64,000 bases of DNA from Deltaproteobacteria bacterium (GCA_013286585.1 JABDFK010000007.1:1-64000), one strand, 5' to 3'; positions 42,680-51,789 are shown, counted from the first letter of the stretch. Notes: generated by a model not told the origin, from the letters alone. Numbers and translations are program-made.

Positions 42680-42707
42680 TTGCACCGGACTTAATGTTAC
42701 ATAATAT
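42680..42707 (+). promoter_or_regulatory. Candidate promoter of the selD run
   Basis: TTGCAC and TAATAT separated by 16 bases lie about 90 bases before selD. It was found by eye and not proven. Confidence 0.45.
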
Positions 42708-42730
42708 AACTTATCAGAACAGTGTCTCAT

Positions 42731-42749
42731 ATTCCAGGGCCTGCGAAGC
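42731..42749 (+). repeat. Dispersed repeat (CCAGGGCCTGCGAAGC type), copy 2
   Basis: Exact match over 19 bases with 19542-19560. Similarity continues to the right with two or three changes (next bases A-C-C-ACGT against G-C-T-ACGT). It lies between the selD promoter and selD. Confidence 0.75.
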
Positions 42750-42795
42750 ACCACGTTAGTTGACTCAAATACGGGAGCATCGTTAGATCAGCGCC

Positions 42796-43836
42796 ATGAT
42801 TCAACTCACACAGACAGTTCAAAAAGGTGGCTGTGCCGCCAAAGTTTCTGCCACTGAGTTACGTAAAATTTTAGCGCAAGTTCAGTTTCCACCCAATGAT
42901 CAGAATGTCTTGGTGGATGGGGGTCTTTTTGATGATGCCGCCATTTACAAAATCACGGAGGACTTGGCATTGGTCCAGACCTTGGACTTTTTCACTCCGA
43001 TCGTGGACTCCCCTAGATATTTTGGTGAGGTCGCGGCAGCCAACGCCTTGAGTGATGTTTACGCCATGGGTGGAGAGCCTAAGACCGCACTGGCGATCTT
43101 AGCATTTCCATTAGCTACGATGGAATCTCAAGTGATTGTTGAAGTCTTGCAAGGAGCCTCTGATAAAATCAAAGAAGCTGGAGCCAATTTCGTCGGCGGA
43201 CATTCCATTGATGATGACACTTTGAAATTTGGTCTATCAGTGACGGGTGTGATTCACCCGCAAAAGGTCTGGAGCAATTCTCAGGCTCAGGTCGGTGATG
43301 ATTTGATTCTGACCAAGTCTCTGGGCACGGGAACAATTTGTGCTGGTTTGAAAAAACAAACTTACAAAGAGTCTGAACTGAGCGAAGTTATTTCTTCGAT
43401 GTCCACACTCAATCGTATTCGTGACTTGCTGAATGCAGAGCAGTTGGCGGCCATTCACTCGGCGACGGATATCACGGGCTTTGGGCTAGCGGGACATGGC
43501 TATCAAATGGCCAGCGCCAGTCGAAAAACTTTTCGGCTGTATTCTTCGCAAGTTCCGATGTTTTCTTTAGCAATGACTTCACTGCAAGCGGGAAATTTGA
43601 CCAAGGCGCACAGGACCAATGCTCATTACGTGGAGTCCAACGCCCGTTTCAAAATCACGGATCCCTTGCGGCGCCAGATTTTTTTCGACCCGCAGACCAG
43701 TGGTGGCCTTTTGCTGGCGGTGAATCCCCGTCACACGAATGAAATCTTGAAGAAACTTTCCCAGCGCTTTAGAACTGCTGCGAAAATCGGCGAGGTCGTG
43801 GATTCCCAGGATACCTCACTGGTGATTGAGGAATGA
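42796..43836 (+). CDS. selD: Selenophosphate synthetase
   Basis: SelD makes selenophosphate from selenide and ATP. The 346-residue sequence has the active-site segment QKGGCAAK, where Cys13 and Lys16 correspond to the essential Cys and Lys of E. coli SelD; the second Cys of the classic motif is Ala. The active residue is Cys, not Sec. GLFDDAAIYK, VGGHSIDDDTLKFGLSVTG and the C-terminal DPQTSGGLL follow. selU overlaps its stop codon. No selA, selB or tRNA-Sec is seen in this window, so selenium use in tRNA modification is the visible role. Confidence 0.94.
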   Translation: MIQLTQTVQKGGCAAKVSATELRKILAQVQFPPNDQNVLVDGGLFDDAAIYKITEDLALVQTLDFFTPIVDSPRYFGEVAAANALSDVYAMGGEPKTALAILAFPLATMESQVIVEVLQGASDKIKEAGANFVGGHSIDDDTLKFGLSVTGVIHPQKVWSNSQAQVGDDLILTKSLGTGTICAGLKKQTYKESELSEVISSMSTLNRIRDLLNAEQLAAIHSATDITGFGLAGHGYQMASASRKTFRLYSSQVPMFSLAMTSLQAGNLTKAHRTNAHYVESNARFKITDPLRRQIFFDPQTSGGLLLAVNPRHTNEILKKLSQRFRTAAKIGEVVDSQDTSLVIEE

Positions 43837-44951
43837 GCTATGGCATCCTGCCACTTTTGACTGCGGAAAAATTTGAATCACTTTGTCTGGATTTAAGCAC
43901 AGGTCAAACCCAACTCATTGATGTCAGAGCCGAGGTTGAATTCGCCGAAGGCTCAGTTCCGCACTCCCTCAACTCCCCTATTCTGAACACGGGGGAGAGG
44001 GCCTTGGTCGGGACCGCCTACAAAAAATCCGGTCCGGCCGCTGCCATCGAGCTTGGTCAAAACCTGGTCAGCGGTGAAATTCGCGAACAGAGGATTCAGC
44101 ATTGGTTGCAGTTGATTGAAAAAAATCCGCACACGGTGATCACTTGTTTTCGTGGCGGGCTTCGCTCGAAAATCACGCAGACTTGGTTGGCGGAAAAAGG
44201 CTTGAGTTTGCCGCGAGTGCAAGGCGGATATAAGGCGCTTCGTCAGTTTTTACGGCAGCAGAGTCAGACCTTCGTCCAACAAACCTCGTTGTTGGTGCTC
44301 TCCGGTGCGACAGGTTCAGCGAAAACACGGCTGCTGCGGGAGGTACAGGCTTCCCTGCCCGTCTTGGATCTGGAACTGGCGGCCCATCATCGCGGATCAG
44401 CGTTCGGAGGATTTGCCACTCCTCAGCCTGGACAAATTGATTTTGAAAATCGGCTGAGTCTTCAGATGCTTCAACTGAAAACTCAAAGTCATAACGAAGT
44501 CTTGATCGAGGACGAAAGCAGGCTCATCGGACGGTGCGTACAAACCTCCGATTTGTTCGAGCGCCTGCGCGCCAGTCCTGTGGTGCTCATTGAAGATTCT
44601 CTCGAGCAAAGAGTGCTAAATACTTTTGATGAGTACGTTTCTCGCGCCATGCTGTCGAGCGAACCACCGCAATTCGTTTTTGAGCGTCTGCAGAAATCAC
44701 TTTCAGGAATCAAGACAAGACTGGGTGGGCTCAGATATCAGGAAATTAAACGTGACCTCGACCAGTGCCAAGCTACCTACACTGGTAACGGCGATCTTGA
44801 GGGCAACAAGATCTGGATTCGTAAATTGCTAGAGTGGTATTACGACCCCATTTACACTTATTCGCTGAAACTTCGTGAGCCAAATGTGCTTTTTCGTGGC
44901 TCCTATGCAGACGTCCAGGATTTCTTGCAAGCTCGATTTAAGTCACGTTGA
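43833..44951 (+). CDS. selU: tRNA 2-selenouridine synthase
   Basis: SelU (MnmH/YbbB) replaces sulfur of 2-thiouridine in tRNA wobble position 34 by selenium, taking it from selenophosphate. The 372-residue sequence has a rhodanese domain with the catalytic Cys in VITCFRGGLRSK (Cys105), then a P-loop domain. The P-loop reads GATGSAKT (158-165), which is a slight change from the usual GxTGSGKT because Gly before Lys is Ala. It overlaps selD as ATGA. The gene pair explains the need for selenophosphate. Function by family is secure; the changed P-loop is a point to check. Confidence 0.92.
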   Translation: MSYGILPLLTAEKFESLCLDLSTGQTQLIDVRAEVEFAEGSVPHSLNSPILNTGERALVGTAYKKSGPAAAIELGQNLVSGEIREQRIQHWLQLIEKNPHTVITCFRGGLRSKITQTWLAEKGLSLPRVQGGYKALRQFLRQQSQTFVQQTSLLVLSGATGSAKTRLLREVQASLPVLDLELAAHHRGSAFGGFATPQPGQIDFENRLSLQMLQLKTQSHNEVLIEDESRLIGRCVQTSDLFERLRASPVVLIEDSLEQRVLNTFDEYVSRAMLSSEPPQFVFERLQKSLSGIKTRLGGLRYQEIKRDLDQCQATYTGNGDLEGNKIWIRKLLEWYYDPIYTYSLKLREPNVLFRGSYADVQDFLQARFKSR

Positions 44952-44983
44952 AATTGCCACGCACTTTGCCGAAGAGTACGCAT

Positions 44984-46156
44984 ATGGCTGCGGCAATTGC
45001 TCTTGCACCAAAATCCATTCCTATTTTTCTGGTCGGAAGCTGCGGCTCTGATCTGGCAGCTATGAATCTTGTCATCAGCAAGCAGATTCCAATGATGATC
45101 GAGTCCGCACCTAGCGTCGCTGACGGTTTCAAAAATTTGATCACCCGTGAGCGAGGAATTTTGATTATCGAGATCAATGATAAAGTCGCCCTCAGTCAAT
45201 TTGCCAAAATTTTCCAGAGCACCGTGAAAAGTCTAAAACTGGCGGACATCAAAATCGTTATTATTTCCACTCAAGAAGAAATCATCGTCAATCGCAACCT
45301 GATCCAATTCACCTTCATTCGCACGATGAAACCCATCTTGGATATGAAAAAAATGAGCGCTCTCTTAATACGCGACTATCGAGAGCTCGAAAACCGCTCT
45401 CAAGTTCGAAATACAAAATCCGGTGGTCGCTCTGAAATTATCATCATTCGTGGCGGTGCTCAGGCTAAGGGCAAGGAAGAGGCTCTGGCGGCGGCTCCAG
45501 AAAAAAAAGAGAATCCTCTGTTGTCCTGTGTGGGCGCAAAGGTCCCCTCATTTCTTTATGACAAAACCTGCAGCTGGAGGGTGCGCGGTCACTTCTCCTC
45601 CTTTGATGCCAAAACTTCTTCCATCGTTTTTAAAACAGATGATCCCGAGGGCAAGGCTCTGCTGGATCAATCCTTGAAAACCAGTCCCTATATTATTTCC
45701 TCCACGTCCTCTGTGCACGCACGAGTGTGCATGACTTTGGATTTTTTGGGACAGCTGGAGCACCAATTCGTTTTCAAAGCCCCCACTATGGTGCAAGAGA
45801 TCCAGCGCCGCAATGACCAACGACTGAGAGTCTCTGAGGATTCGCCGGTGCTCTGTCAGTTTTTTAGTCCCACGTTGAATTCAGACATCGCCCTGCATAT
45901 TTTGGACTTGAGTTCGGGTGGGATCGGTGCGCGCATGGACAAGGACCTCATCCAAAACTACAGACCAGAACAAATGGTCGGTGATATCCTGCTGATTTTT
46001 TCTCAACGTGTGATCAAAATCAAAGCCGCGGAAGTGCGCCATTGTTCGCGCTCGGACACCAATCCGGATTTCAAAATTCTAGGCCTACAGTTTCTAGAAA
46101 TCGATCCCAAAGACAAGGCCTTCATTGATATGTACATCGATTCGCGATCTGTCTAA
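44984..46156 (+). CDS. PilZ-domain protein with receiver-like N-terminal part
   Basis: The 390-residue protein ends in a PilZ domain: RRNDQR (about 276-281) and DLSSGGIG (about 308-315) are the two c-di-GMP motifs and both are intact. The N-terminal part (about 1 to 130) alternates strands and helices such as PIFLVGSCGSDLAAMNLVI and GILIIEINDK, like a degenerate receiver domain without a clear phospho-Asp. A middle domain is unassigned. An upstream TTG at 44948 is possible, but the ATG at 44984 follows GAAGAG and I use that. It comes after selU in the same direction, yet no link to selenium is evident. Confidence 0.8.
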   Translation: MAAAIALAPKSIPIFLVGSCGSDLAAMNLVISKQIPMMIESAPSVADGFKNLITRERGILIIEINDKVALSQFAKIFQSTVKSLKLADIKIVIISTQEEIIVNRNLIQFTFIRTMKPILDMKKMSALLIRDYRELENRSQVRNTKSGGRSEIIIIRGGAQAKGKEEALAAAPEKKENPLLSCVGAKVPSFLYDKTCSWRVRGHFSSFDAKTSSIVFKTDDPEGKALLDQSLKTSPYIISSTSSVHARVCMTLDFLGQLEHQFVFKAPTMVQEIQRRNDQRLRVSEDSPVLCQFFSPTLNSDIALHILDLSSGGIGARMDKDLIQNYRPEQMVGDILLIFSQRVIKIKAAEVRHCSRSDTNPDFKILGLQFLEIDPKDKAFIDMYIDSRSV

Positions 46157-46172
46157 CGAATAAGGAATAAAA

Positions 46173-46823
46173 ATGCGACACCACCCTCTTCGAAAATTTT
46201 GCATCCGTATGACAGCTCTACTTCTATTGAGCACCGCGTGCAGCCATCATCCGGCACCAGACTCAAAAAAATCAGCCTTGGTAGCTGCGCGCTCCAGTCA
46301 GTGGAAGCCTCAGACTTTTATCAGTCATCCCGATTGGTTGGGTCTAGCGCTAGACCCAGAGCCAACGGAGCAGTTGAGAAGGCAATTGGAGGCTGTGGGT
46401 GGAGTGCCGCTTAAAACTCGCGGCGAAGCACATATCACTGTGATCTCCCCTCCCGAGTTCGCCAAGCTCAAATCTAAAATCAGCATGAGCGAACTCGACT
46501 CGGGGGCTCTGCGGCTGGACATCCAGAGAACTCACTGGAAGCCACTCTGTGTAGCGCAGGGAAAAAGGCAAAATGATCTCACCTACTATGTGGTCGTGGA
46601 ATCGGATGGACTGATGCAGCTGCGCCGAGAGTTTCTGCGGCTCTTTGTAAAAGCTGGTGGCGATCCCATGGACTTTGATTTGGCCAATTATCATCCCCAC
46701 ATCACCATCGGCTTTACCAACACCGACTTGTACGACAGCGACGGAGTGATCAAAGACACGCGAAATTGCAGTTTCGACCTGGTCACCCCTGACGGAGAAA
46801 ACATCACTTCATGGAATCTTTGA
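46173..46823 (+). CDS. 2H-phosphoesterase-like lipoprotein
   Basis: The 216-residue product has a signal peptide and lipobox STAC (Cys23), so it is a lipoprotein. The mature domain has two H-x-T-x motifs, HITV at 87-90 and HITI at 176-179, at the spacing typical of the 2H phosphoesterase superfamily, whose cytoplasmic members act on cyclic phosphates of RNA and nucleotides. A lipidated, exported member is unusual. The substrate is unknown. AAGGAAT stands before the ATG at 46173. It overlaps the next gene, an RNA methyltransferase-like gene, by 13 bases. Confidence 0.75.
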   Translation: MRHHPLRKFCIRMTALLLLSTACSHHPAPDSKKSALVAARSSQWKPQTFISHPDWLGLALDPEPTEQLRRQLEAVGGVPLKTRGEAHITVISPPEFAKLKSKISMSELDSGALRLDIQRTHWKPLCVAQGKRQNDLTYYVVVESDGLMQLRREFLRLFVKAGGDPMDFDLANYHPHITIGFTNTDLYDSDGVIKDTRNCSFDLVTPDGENITSWNL

Positions 46824-47902
46824 CCTGTCCCCACGCCAAGCTGTGCTCTGGCTGCAGCACCTGGGACATTTCGATGGAGCAGCAATGGGCCAATAAAAAG
46901 CAATCCTTACAGAACGGCCTCGAAAATCTTGGTTTAAAAAATCTCCCGGAAATTCAGATTCAGTCCATTGGCCCCACGCACTTGCGAGAGCGAATGGACT
47001 TCGTCATTGAAGATGGCCGCATAGGCCTCTATGCCAAGCAAATTGAAATGATCGTGGATCTTCCCAGCTGCCCTTTGCTCACACCGGCGTTGCAAAATTA
47101 TTATGAGGAATTTCGCCGCATTCCGTGGCCCATCCACAAAGGCTCATTCCGCCTACGAGTGGGGCCATCCGGCGAAAAAGGTGCATGGCTGGATTTTTCC
47201 CATGTCGATACCAAAATACTGATGGATGAACAAAAAATGCTCTTGCAGTTGAGTTCCCTGGGCTTTGTCGAAATCGGACAGCGGCGAAAGGTCCTAGAGA
47301 AAACACCGGAAAAATTTTCTCTGCGAGAGCCCGTGCTCAGATGCTGGTCAAAGACGACTTACCTGGGTCAGACTCTTTCACTCTTCGGGACCGTAGGTAG
47401 CTTTTCACAAACTGGCGCACTGGCCAATCAAGTGATTGTGGACGGCGTCGCCCGCCTCACCAAAAATATGGGCCATAGGCTTAGCTTAGAATATGGAGCC
47501 GGAAACGGAAATCTTACTTTTCCCAGCATGAATGAATCCAATCGGGTCCAGGTGATTGAAACAGATCTGTTGGCCCTGCAGGGTTTACGAAAAACGGCGG
47601 AGGAATTTTCGCTGGGGCATCGAATTGAAATTTTAAATCCTAAGGAAACACCGGATTTTTCTAAGGTGGATTTGATTTTAGCCAATCCACCACGATCGGG
47701 GCTGTCCCATTTTCTGCCGAAACTGATCGAGACCAAAAAACCACCGAAGAATTTTATTTATATGTCCTGCTTCCCAGAAAGTTTTTTAAACGATGCCAAG
47801 GTATTGAAGGATTTAAATTATCGACTGCAAGAAATTGAAATCATCGATCAGTTCCCGCACACGCATCATTACGAAATTTTATCGCGCTGGGATCAGTCCT
47901 AA
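46811..47902 (+). CDS. TrmA/RlmD-family RNA m5U methyltransferase
   Basis: The 363-residue protein is a SAM-dependent RNA uridine-5 methyltransferase. Four Cys for a 4Fe-4S cluster are visible: Cys6, Cys12, Cys15 (CPHAKLCSGC) and Cys87 (LPSCPLL). The SAM domain has LEYGAGNGNLTF and ILANPPRSGLSHF. The catalytic Cys is Cys320 in YMSCFPES, a variant of YVSCNPxT, and the base is Glu355 in HHYEILSRW. The RlmC/RlmD/TrmA subtype cannot be assigned by eye. The 5' end overlaps the lipoprotein gene; the 3' end overlaps the convergent gene by four bases. Confidence 0.87.
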   Translation: MESLTCPHAKLCSGCSTWDISMEQQWANKKQSLQNGLENLGLKNLPEIQIQSIGPTHLRERMDFVIEDGRIGLYAKQIEMIVDLPSCPLLTPALQNYYEEFRRIPWPIHKGSFRLRVGPSGEKGAWLDFSHVDTKILMDEQKMLLQLSSLGFVEIGQRRKVLEKTPEKFSLREPVLRCWSKTTYLGQTLSLFGTVGSFSQTGALANQVIVDGVARLTKNMGHRLSLEYGAGNGNLTFPSMNESNRVQVIETDLLALQGLRKTAEEFSLGHRIEILNPKETPDFSKVDLILANPPRSGLSHFLPKLIETKKPPKNFIYMSCFPESFLNDAKVLKDLNYRLQEIEIIDQFPHTHHYEILSRWDQS

Positions 47903-48444
47903 TCTTGGCTCACCAGGTATAAACCCGAAATGCGTCCGGACAAATCTTGCCCTACGATCAACGACAAAATGGGCAGCAACACAAAACCTGAAAATAAATT
48001 GACCAGGCTGCGCAGCAGAACTCGCAGCGCATAGTTGGAAGCCGCTCTTTCCTTCGACGAACCTAAGCGTAAGCCGCAAGCCCACTCCCCGATGGTGAAT
48101 CCTAAGAATATGCGTAAAAGAATCTGTTCGGCGGCCACTGAAGCCACAAAGATCCCTAAGCCCACGATCGGCCAACCTGATTGCGGAATCCCACGAAACA
48201 TATTCACTCGTAGCACCACCGAAGACGTTAAAATAAAAAATGAACTGAAGGCCACGCCCAAAAGCACGTCAATCAACGAGGCCGCCCAACTGAATAAAAT
48301 CAGTCGATAACCACGTCGCCGATTGGGACCACTATGAAACCCCATCGTGGACTCGGCAAAATCAAGGTCCCGAAGATGTCCTTTTGGATAGGGAATCTCC
48401 CTTGCAGGAGTTCTAATTTCTGGAGAGTGCGGATTGATTTCCAT
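47899..48444 (-). CDS. RDD-like multipass membrane protein
   Basis: The 181-residue product has a basic, Pro-rich N-terminus (about 60 residues) and then three hydrophobic segments between residues about 65 and 165, with RLILFSWAASLIDVLLG near the first, which resembles the Arg-Asp-Asp pattern of RDD proteins (R...D). It would be an inner-membrane protein of unknown function, often linked to transport. I use ATG 48444; the open frame starts 17 codons earlier. Shine-Dalgarno is weak. It lies downstream of the Cys-rich exported protein gene, separated by the palindrome at 48469-48493. Confidence 0.68.
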   Translation of the reverse strand: MEINPHSPEIRTPAREIPYPKGHLRDLDFAESTMGFHSGPNRRRGYRLILFSWAASLIDVLLGVAFSSFFILTSSVVLRVNMFRGIPQSGWPIVGLGIFVASVAAEQILLRIFLGFTIGEWACGLRLGSSKERAASNYALRVLLRSLVNLFSGFVLLPILSLIVGQDLSGRISGLYLVSQD

Positions 48445-48468
48445 TTTTATAGAGTACCGCAAATATCT

Positions 48469-48493
48469 GCAGAGATCAGGTCCTGATCTCTGC
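48469..48493. promoter_or_regulatory. 25-nt palindrome (12-bp arms)
   Basis: GCAGAGATCAGG and its exact complement surround a single T. It lies between the stop of the gene at 48508 and the start at 48444, on the same strand as both. No T-run follows, so an operator or hairpin is more likely than a terminator. Confidence 0.5.
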
Positions 48494-48507
48494 ACTGGGC
48501 GCTAATT

Positions 48508-50529
48508 TTACGTCGCGCCGCGATTCATCGAAGGAATTGTAAACTCCCGACTGGCCGGAGGTGGTGCAGTAATTCCTGGAGTGTAATAGATGATCGATGG
48601 CGATGCCACAGAACCATAACCATAGCCACCGTAAAGCTGTTGATTATAGGCTGCCATTTGATTCATGTAGTTCTTTTGCGATCTGTACTGCATGTACATC
48701 ATCAAACCCACACCGGCAAATAACAGCGCCGGCAACAACCAACTGGAGTTTCGATCCCAGAAGCTTTTTTCTTTGTGCTCATGCTCGTGATCTCTGCGGG
48801 AATGTTTGTCGCTAGCCACTTGGCCAGATCTCGCATCACAGCTATTCACGGTGACCATTCCAGCTCTGTCTGGATCATATCCTGGTGCACAGTCAGTGCA
48901 GGCCTGTACAAATCCTTCGTTTCCGCCCGGAGTTTGGCAAGCTACAACCGTGGCGTGAGCGCAGCTCTTCACAGTCTCTGCAGTCAACGCGTGATATTTG
49001 GCGCAGCTGTTGGCAGATTTATCCTTGCATACTTCATAATCAACTGCCGGCTTGTCGTCTCTAGAACATCTCAAAATATCTAAGTCTGCCGCAGATGCAG
49101 AACCTGTCGTGCAGTAGGATTTCGTCGCAGGCAGTGCTGGATTATAACTCTGGAAAAAGTGGCAACAGCGATCCTCTGGGGAGCAAGGGCCCACTTGCGC
49201 AGGACTTCCATCCGCAGGAGGAGTTGCCACCTGCGCCGGAGTTTGACTCTGCGGAGGAACTTGCGCCGGACCTTGAGCTGAAGGAGGCGGCGGATTATTA
49301 GCTACTCGAGTTTGGGCTGCTTCTTTTCCACCAGGTGCTGGTGCAGCGTTGTTGCCATGAGCTGCTTCTCCACCGGCTGCGGCTTTTTCCGTCGGAGCCA
49401 CAGCCGGTGCCGGCAACGCCGGACAGGCATTTTTGTACTTTTCTGCGATACCCGTCTGACCACAGAGATTATTCATCATTCCAATCCTTGGCAGAAATTC
49501 ATTGCAGGTCGATATTTGATCCGGGTTCGTGGCCTGTGCGGAGGCCTTCGCGCATGAAGGTATCAAGTTGTGAGCAGCCTTACCGATATCATCAAATGCT
49601 TTTGAAATCGAAGCATCGTCCGTCTGATAACCTGCGTAGCTCTTAATAACATTGTCTAAATTTGCATCCTGCTCGTTACACTTTTGTGTCCATTTGGAGG
49701 TGTCCGTGCCTTTGGTGCACAACCCATCCCCGTAGAAAACTGGATTGCACTGGATTTCCCCCTCTGGGCAAATAGCAGAATTGTGCGCAATTTTTGGACT
49801 AAAGCAGACATTGTTGGCGCCGAATGTGCCGTCACTCCATCCAGCTGTAGTGCAATCATCGGCCGCGGCGGCACTGTTGCCGAAAATATTCTCATAGAAA
49901 TAGTCATTGCTGCTGACTTTTTTCAGTGGGTGCAGGGACCGCTGCACGGCTTCGATGGATCCCGCTAAGGCCCGCATTTGCTTGATGTATTCTTTTTTAG
50001 ATTTGTTATCGAGCTTGAGGAAATCTTTTCCGTCATAGTGCACGAGTGGTGAGCGGGACCACTTCTGGTTCACCCGTTCACTGTAGACCATATCTTGCGC
50101 GTACACCAATTGAGAGTAAGTGATGTCCGTTTTAACCGGAGCACCGTTCACTCGGCCCACGACTGAAAATGGCGCTTTGTCAGAATTCGAAGTGGTGATC
50201 ACAACCGAACCCTGTGGCGTGTTCACATCAATTTGCAAATGCTCATCTTTGCCTTGACCGATGTGTTGAACATCCATCTTAGGAACCATCATGTCCGGAT
50301 TTTCTTTGAGCAATGCGTCCATCTCTGCGCGAATGGTCGGCGGCAAACTGCCGCCGTATTTCTGATGAATCTCTTTCAGTGAAACTGCATGTTGAGTGAC
50401 CCCGGAATCCTTTAGAAATTCAATGTAACCAGTCATCTGATTGGTCGGTGGAATTGGCGGTGCCGCCATAGCCGTTTGTATGAATGCAAAGGTAAAAACA
50501 TTCAAGAAAATGACAAATCTTCGGAACAT
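48508..50529 (-). CDS. Large exported Cys-rich protein with C-terminal anchor
   Basis: The 673-residue product has a signal peptide (residues 1 to about 22). The first part (to about 190) is ordinary, soluble and rich in helices and strands. Next comes a Cys-rich section (about 215 to 385). Then a Pro/Ala/Gln-rich linker (about 385 to 450) is followed by a second Cys-rich section. A hydrophobic segment at about 595 to 616 (SSWLLPALLFAGVGLMMYM) would anchor it. The tail has Gly/Tyr repeats. I recognise no family. Over 30 Cys suggest many disulfides. A role at the cell surface is likely but not shown. Confidence 0.72.
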   Translation of the reverse strand: MFRRFVIFLNVFTFAFIQTAMAAPPIPPTNQMTGYIEFLKDSGVTQHAVSLKEIHQKYGGSLPPTIRAEMDALLKENPDMMVPKMDVQHIGQGKDEHLQIDVNTPQGSVVITTSNSDKAPFSVVGRVNGAPVKTDITYSQLVYAQDMVYSERVNQKWSRSPLVHYDGKDFLKLDNKSKKEYIKQMRALAGSIEAVQRSLHPLKKVSSNDYFYENIFGNSAAAADDCTTAGWSDGTFGANNVCFSPKIAHNSAICPEGEIQCNPVFYGDGLCTKGTDTSKWTQKCNEQDANLDNVIKSYAGYQTDDASISKAFDDIGKAAHNLIPSCAKASAQATNPDQISTCNEFLPRIGMMNNLCGQTGIAEKYKNACPALPAPAVAPTEKAAAGGEAAHGNNAAPAPGGKEAAQTRVANNPPPPSAQGPAQVPPQSQTPAQVATPPADGSPAQVGPCSPEDRCCHFFQSYNPALPATKSYCTTGSASAADLDILRCSRDDKPAVDYEVCKDKSANSCAKYHALTAETVKSCAHATVVACQTPGGNEGFVQACTDCAPGYDPDRAGMVTVNSCDARSGQVASDKHSRRDHEHEHKEKSFWDRNSSWLLPALLFAGVGLMMYMQYRSQKNYMNQMAAYNQQLYGGYGYGSVASPSIIYYTPGITAPPPASREFTIPSMNRGAT

Positions 50530-50682
50530 ACCGACTCCTCGTTAATATCCATTCACGTCCTTAAATCGGCCAATATGAGACAATGCTTGAGAGTTTTTTG
50601 GTTTCACGGCCAAGGTCTAGTCTTGTTGGTACCAGGCAGATCTTTATTCCTCTTTACGGGGCTTGTTCGCACAATAGGACTC

Positions 50683-51720
50683 ATGAATGAAAAGATTCTT
50701 AAGACCCAAGCTCTTTACGCCTTAATGGACTACGAACCTTTCATTATCCTGATCGGTCTGGTCGTCTTCGCTTGGGTTTTCTACAAACTTTTTTTGCGCG
50801 CGGTTTCTGCTGAACGCCATAAAAATTTGAGTCTGCATTTTCAAAATCTACTTCGCCATTCGCTGTTTTTTTCAGTGTTGTTCGTGGCTTTCAAATTCGT
50901 CTATCAAACTGAAAATCTGGGCTGGGATCTGAGTCGCATTCTGCCCTACATCGCGCTGCTGACTTTTTTCTGGGGCATGCTGGTTTTTGTAAAGGCCTCT
51001 CGACTGATCATTCTGCAATATCTGTTCTTGGGTTCTATGAAAGCTGGGGTCCCTGTTTTACTGGTGAATATTTTCTCACTACTGCTGTCGATCACATTGC
51101 TACTTTGGAGTGCTAGCTTTATCTTTGGAATTCAAGTGGGTCCGCTACTGGCAACTTCCGCCGCATTTTCGATCATTCTAGGCTTGGCTTTGCAAGACAC
51201 CTTGGGAAACTTGTTCGCTGGAATTTCTCTGCAGCTCGATCGTTCATTTGAAATTGATGACTGGTTGGAAATTCTCAATGGTTCACAAAAAATCGTCGGC
51301 CAAGTGAAAGAGATCACCTGGAGGGCCACAAGCCTGGCCGGCTGGAGTGATGAAATCATCGTCTTACCTAATCGTGCTATGGCCAATTCACAAATTTCTA
51401 ATTTCAAGGGCGGCGAATTGCACTTCTTGCGCAGCCAGATTTTTCGTCTGCCTCTCGATGTCGATGCGGAAAAAGCGAAGAAAGTTTTACTGGCATCTTT
51501 GGAAGATGTGTCTGTCATTCTGACTCAACCGGCGCCATTGGTTTTCATCTCTGAATACACGGACTCTTGGCTGGGGATGAAAGTGGCTTATTACATCAAT
51601 GGTTACGGCTCGCAATTCTCTATCGGCGATAAAGTCGTTATCGCCGGGATTAAGCATCTGAGAGCCGCTGGCATCGAACCCGCTCATCAAATTTATCAGA
51701 TCCAGCAAGACCCATCTTAG
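50683..51720 (+). CDS. Mechanosensitive channel of the MscS family
   Basis: The 345-residue inner-membrane channel should open under turgor. Four or five hydrophobic segments cover about residues 20 to 185. The pore helix region SAAFSIILGLALQDTLGNLFAGISLQLDRSF is the MscS signature, rich in Gly and Ala. The beta domain starts EIDDWLEI, and the cytoplasmic part ends at about 340. The open frame begins upstream at 50476, but ATG 50683 starts the first membrane region and I use it. It is divergent from the Cys-rich protein gene. Ion selectivity is not known. Confidence 0.9.
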   Translation: MNEKILKTQALYALMDYEPFIILIGLVVFAWVFYKLFLRAVSAERHKNLSLHFQNLLRHSLFFSVLFVAFKFVYQTENLGWDLSRILPYIALLTFFWGMLVFVKASRLIILQYLFLGSMKAGVPVLLVNIFSLLLSITLLLWSASFIFGIQVGPLLATSAAFSIILGLALQDTLGNLFAGISLQLDRSFEIDDWLEILNGSQKIVGQVKEITWRATSLAGWSDEIIVLPNRAMANSQISNFKGGELHFLRSQIFRLPLDVDAEKAKKVLLASLEDVSVILTQPAPLVFISEYTDSWLGMKVAYYINGYGSQFSIGDKVVIAGIKHLRAAGIEPAHQIYQIQQDPS

Positions 51721-51789
51721 GGCCTGATTTCGGCTGGTACTGTATTATTCTGATACGGGTTTTCATGGAATCAAGCCATAATAAGAAGC

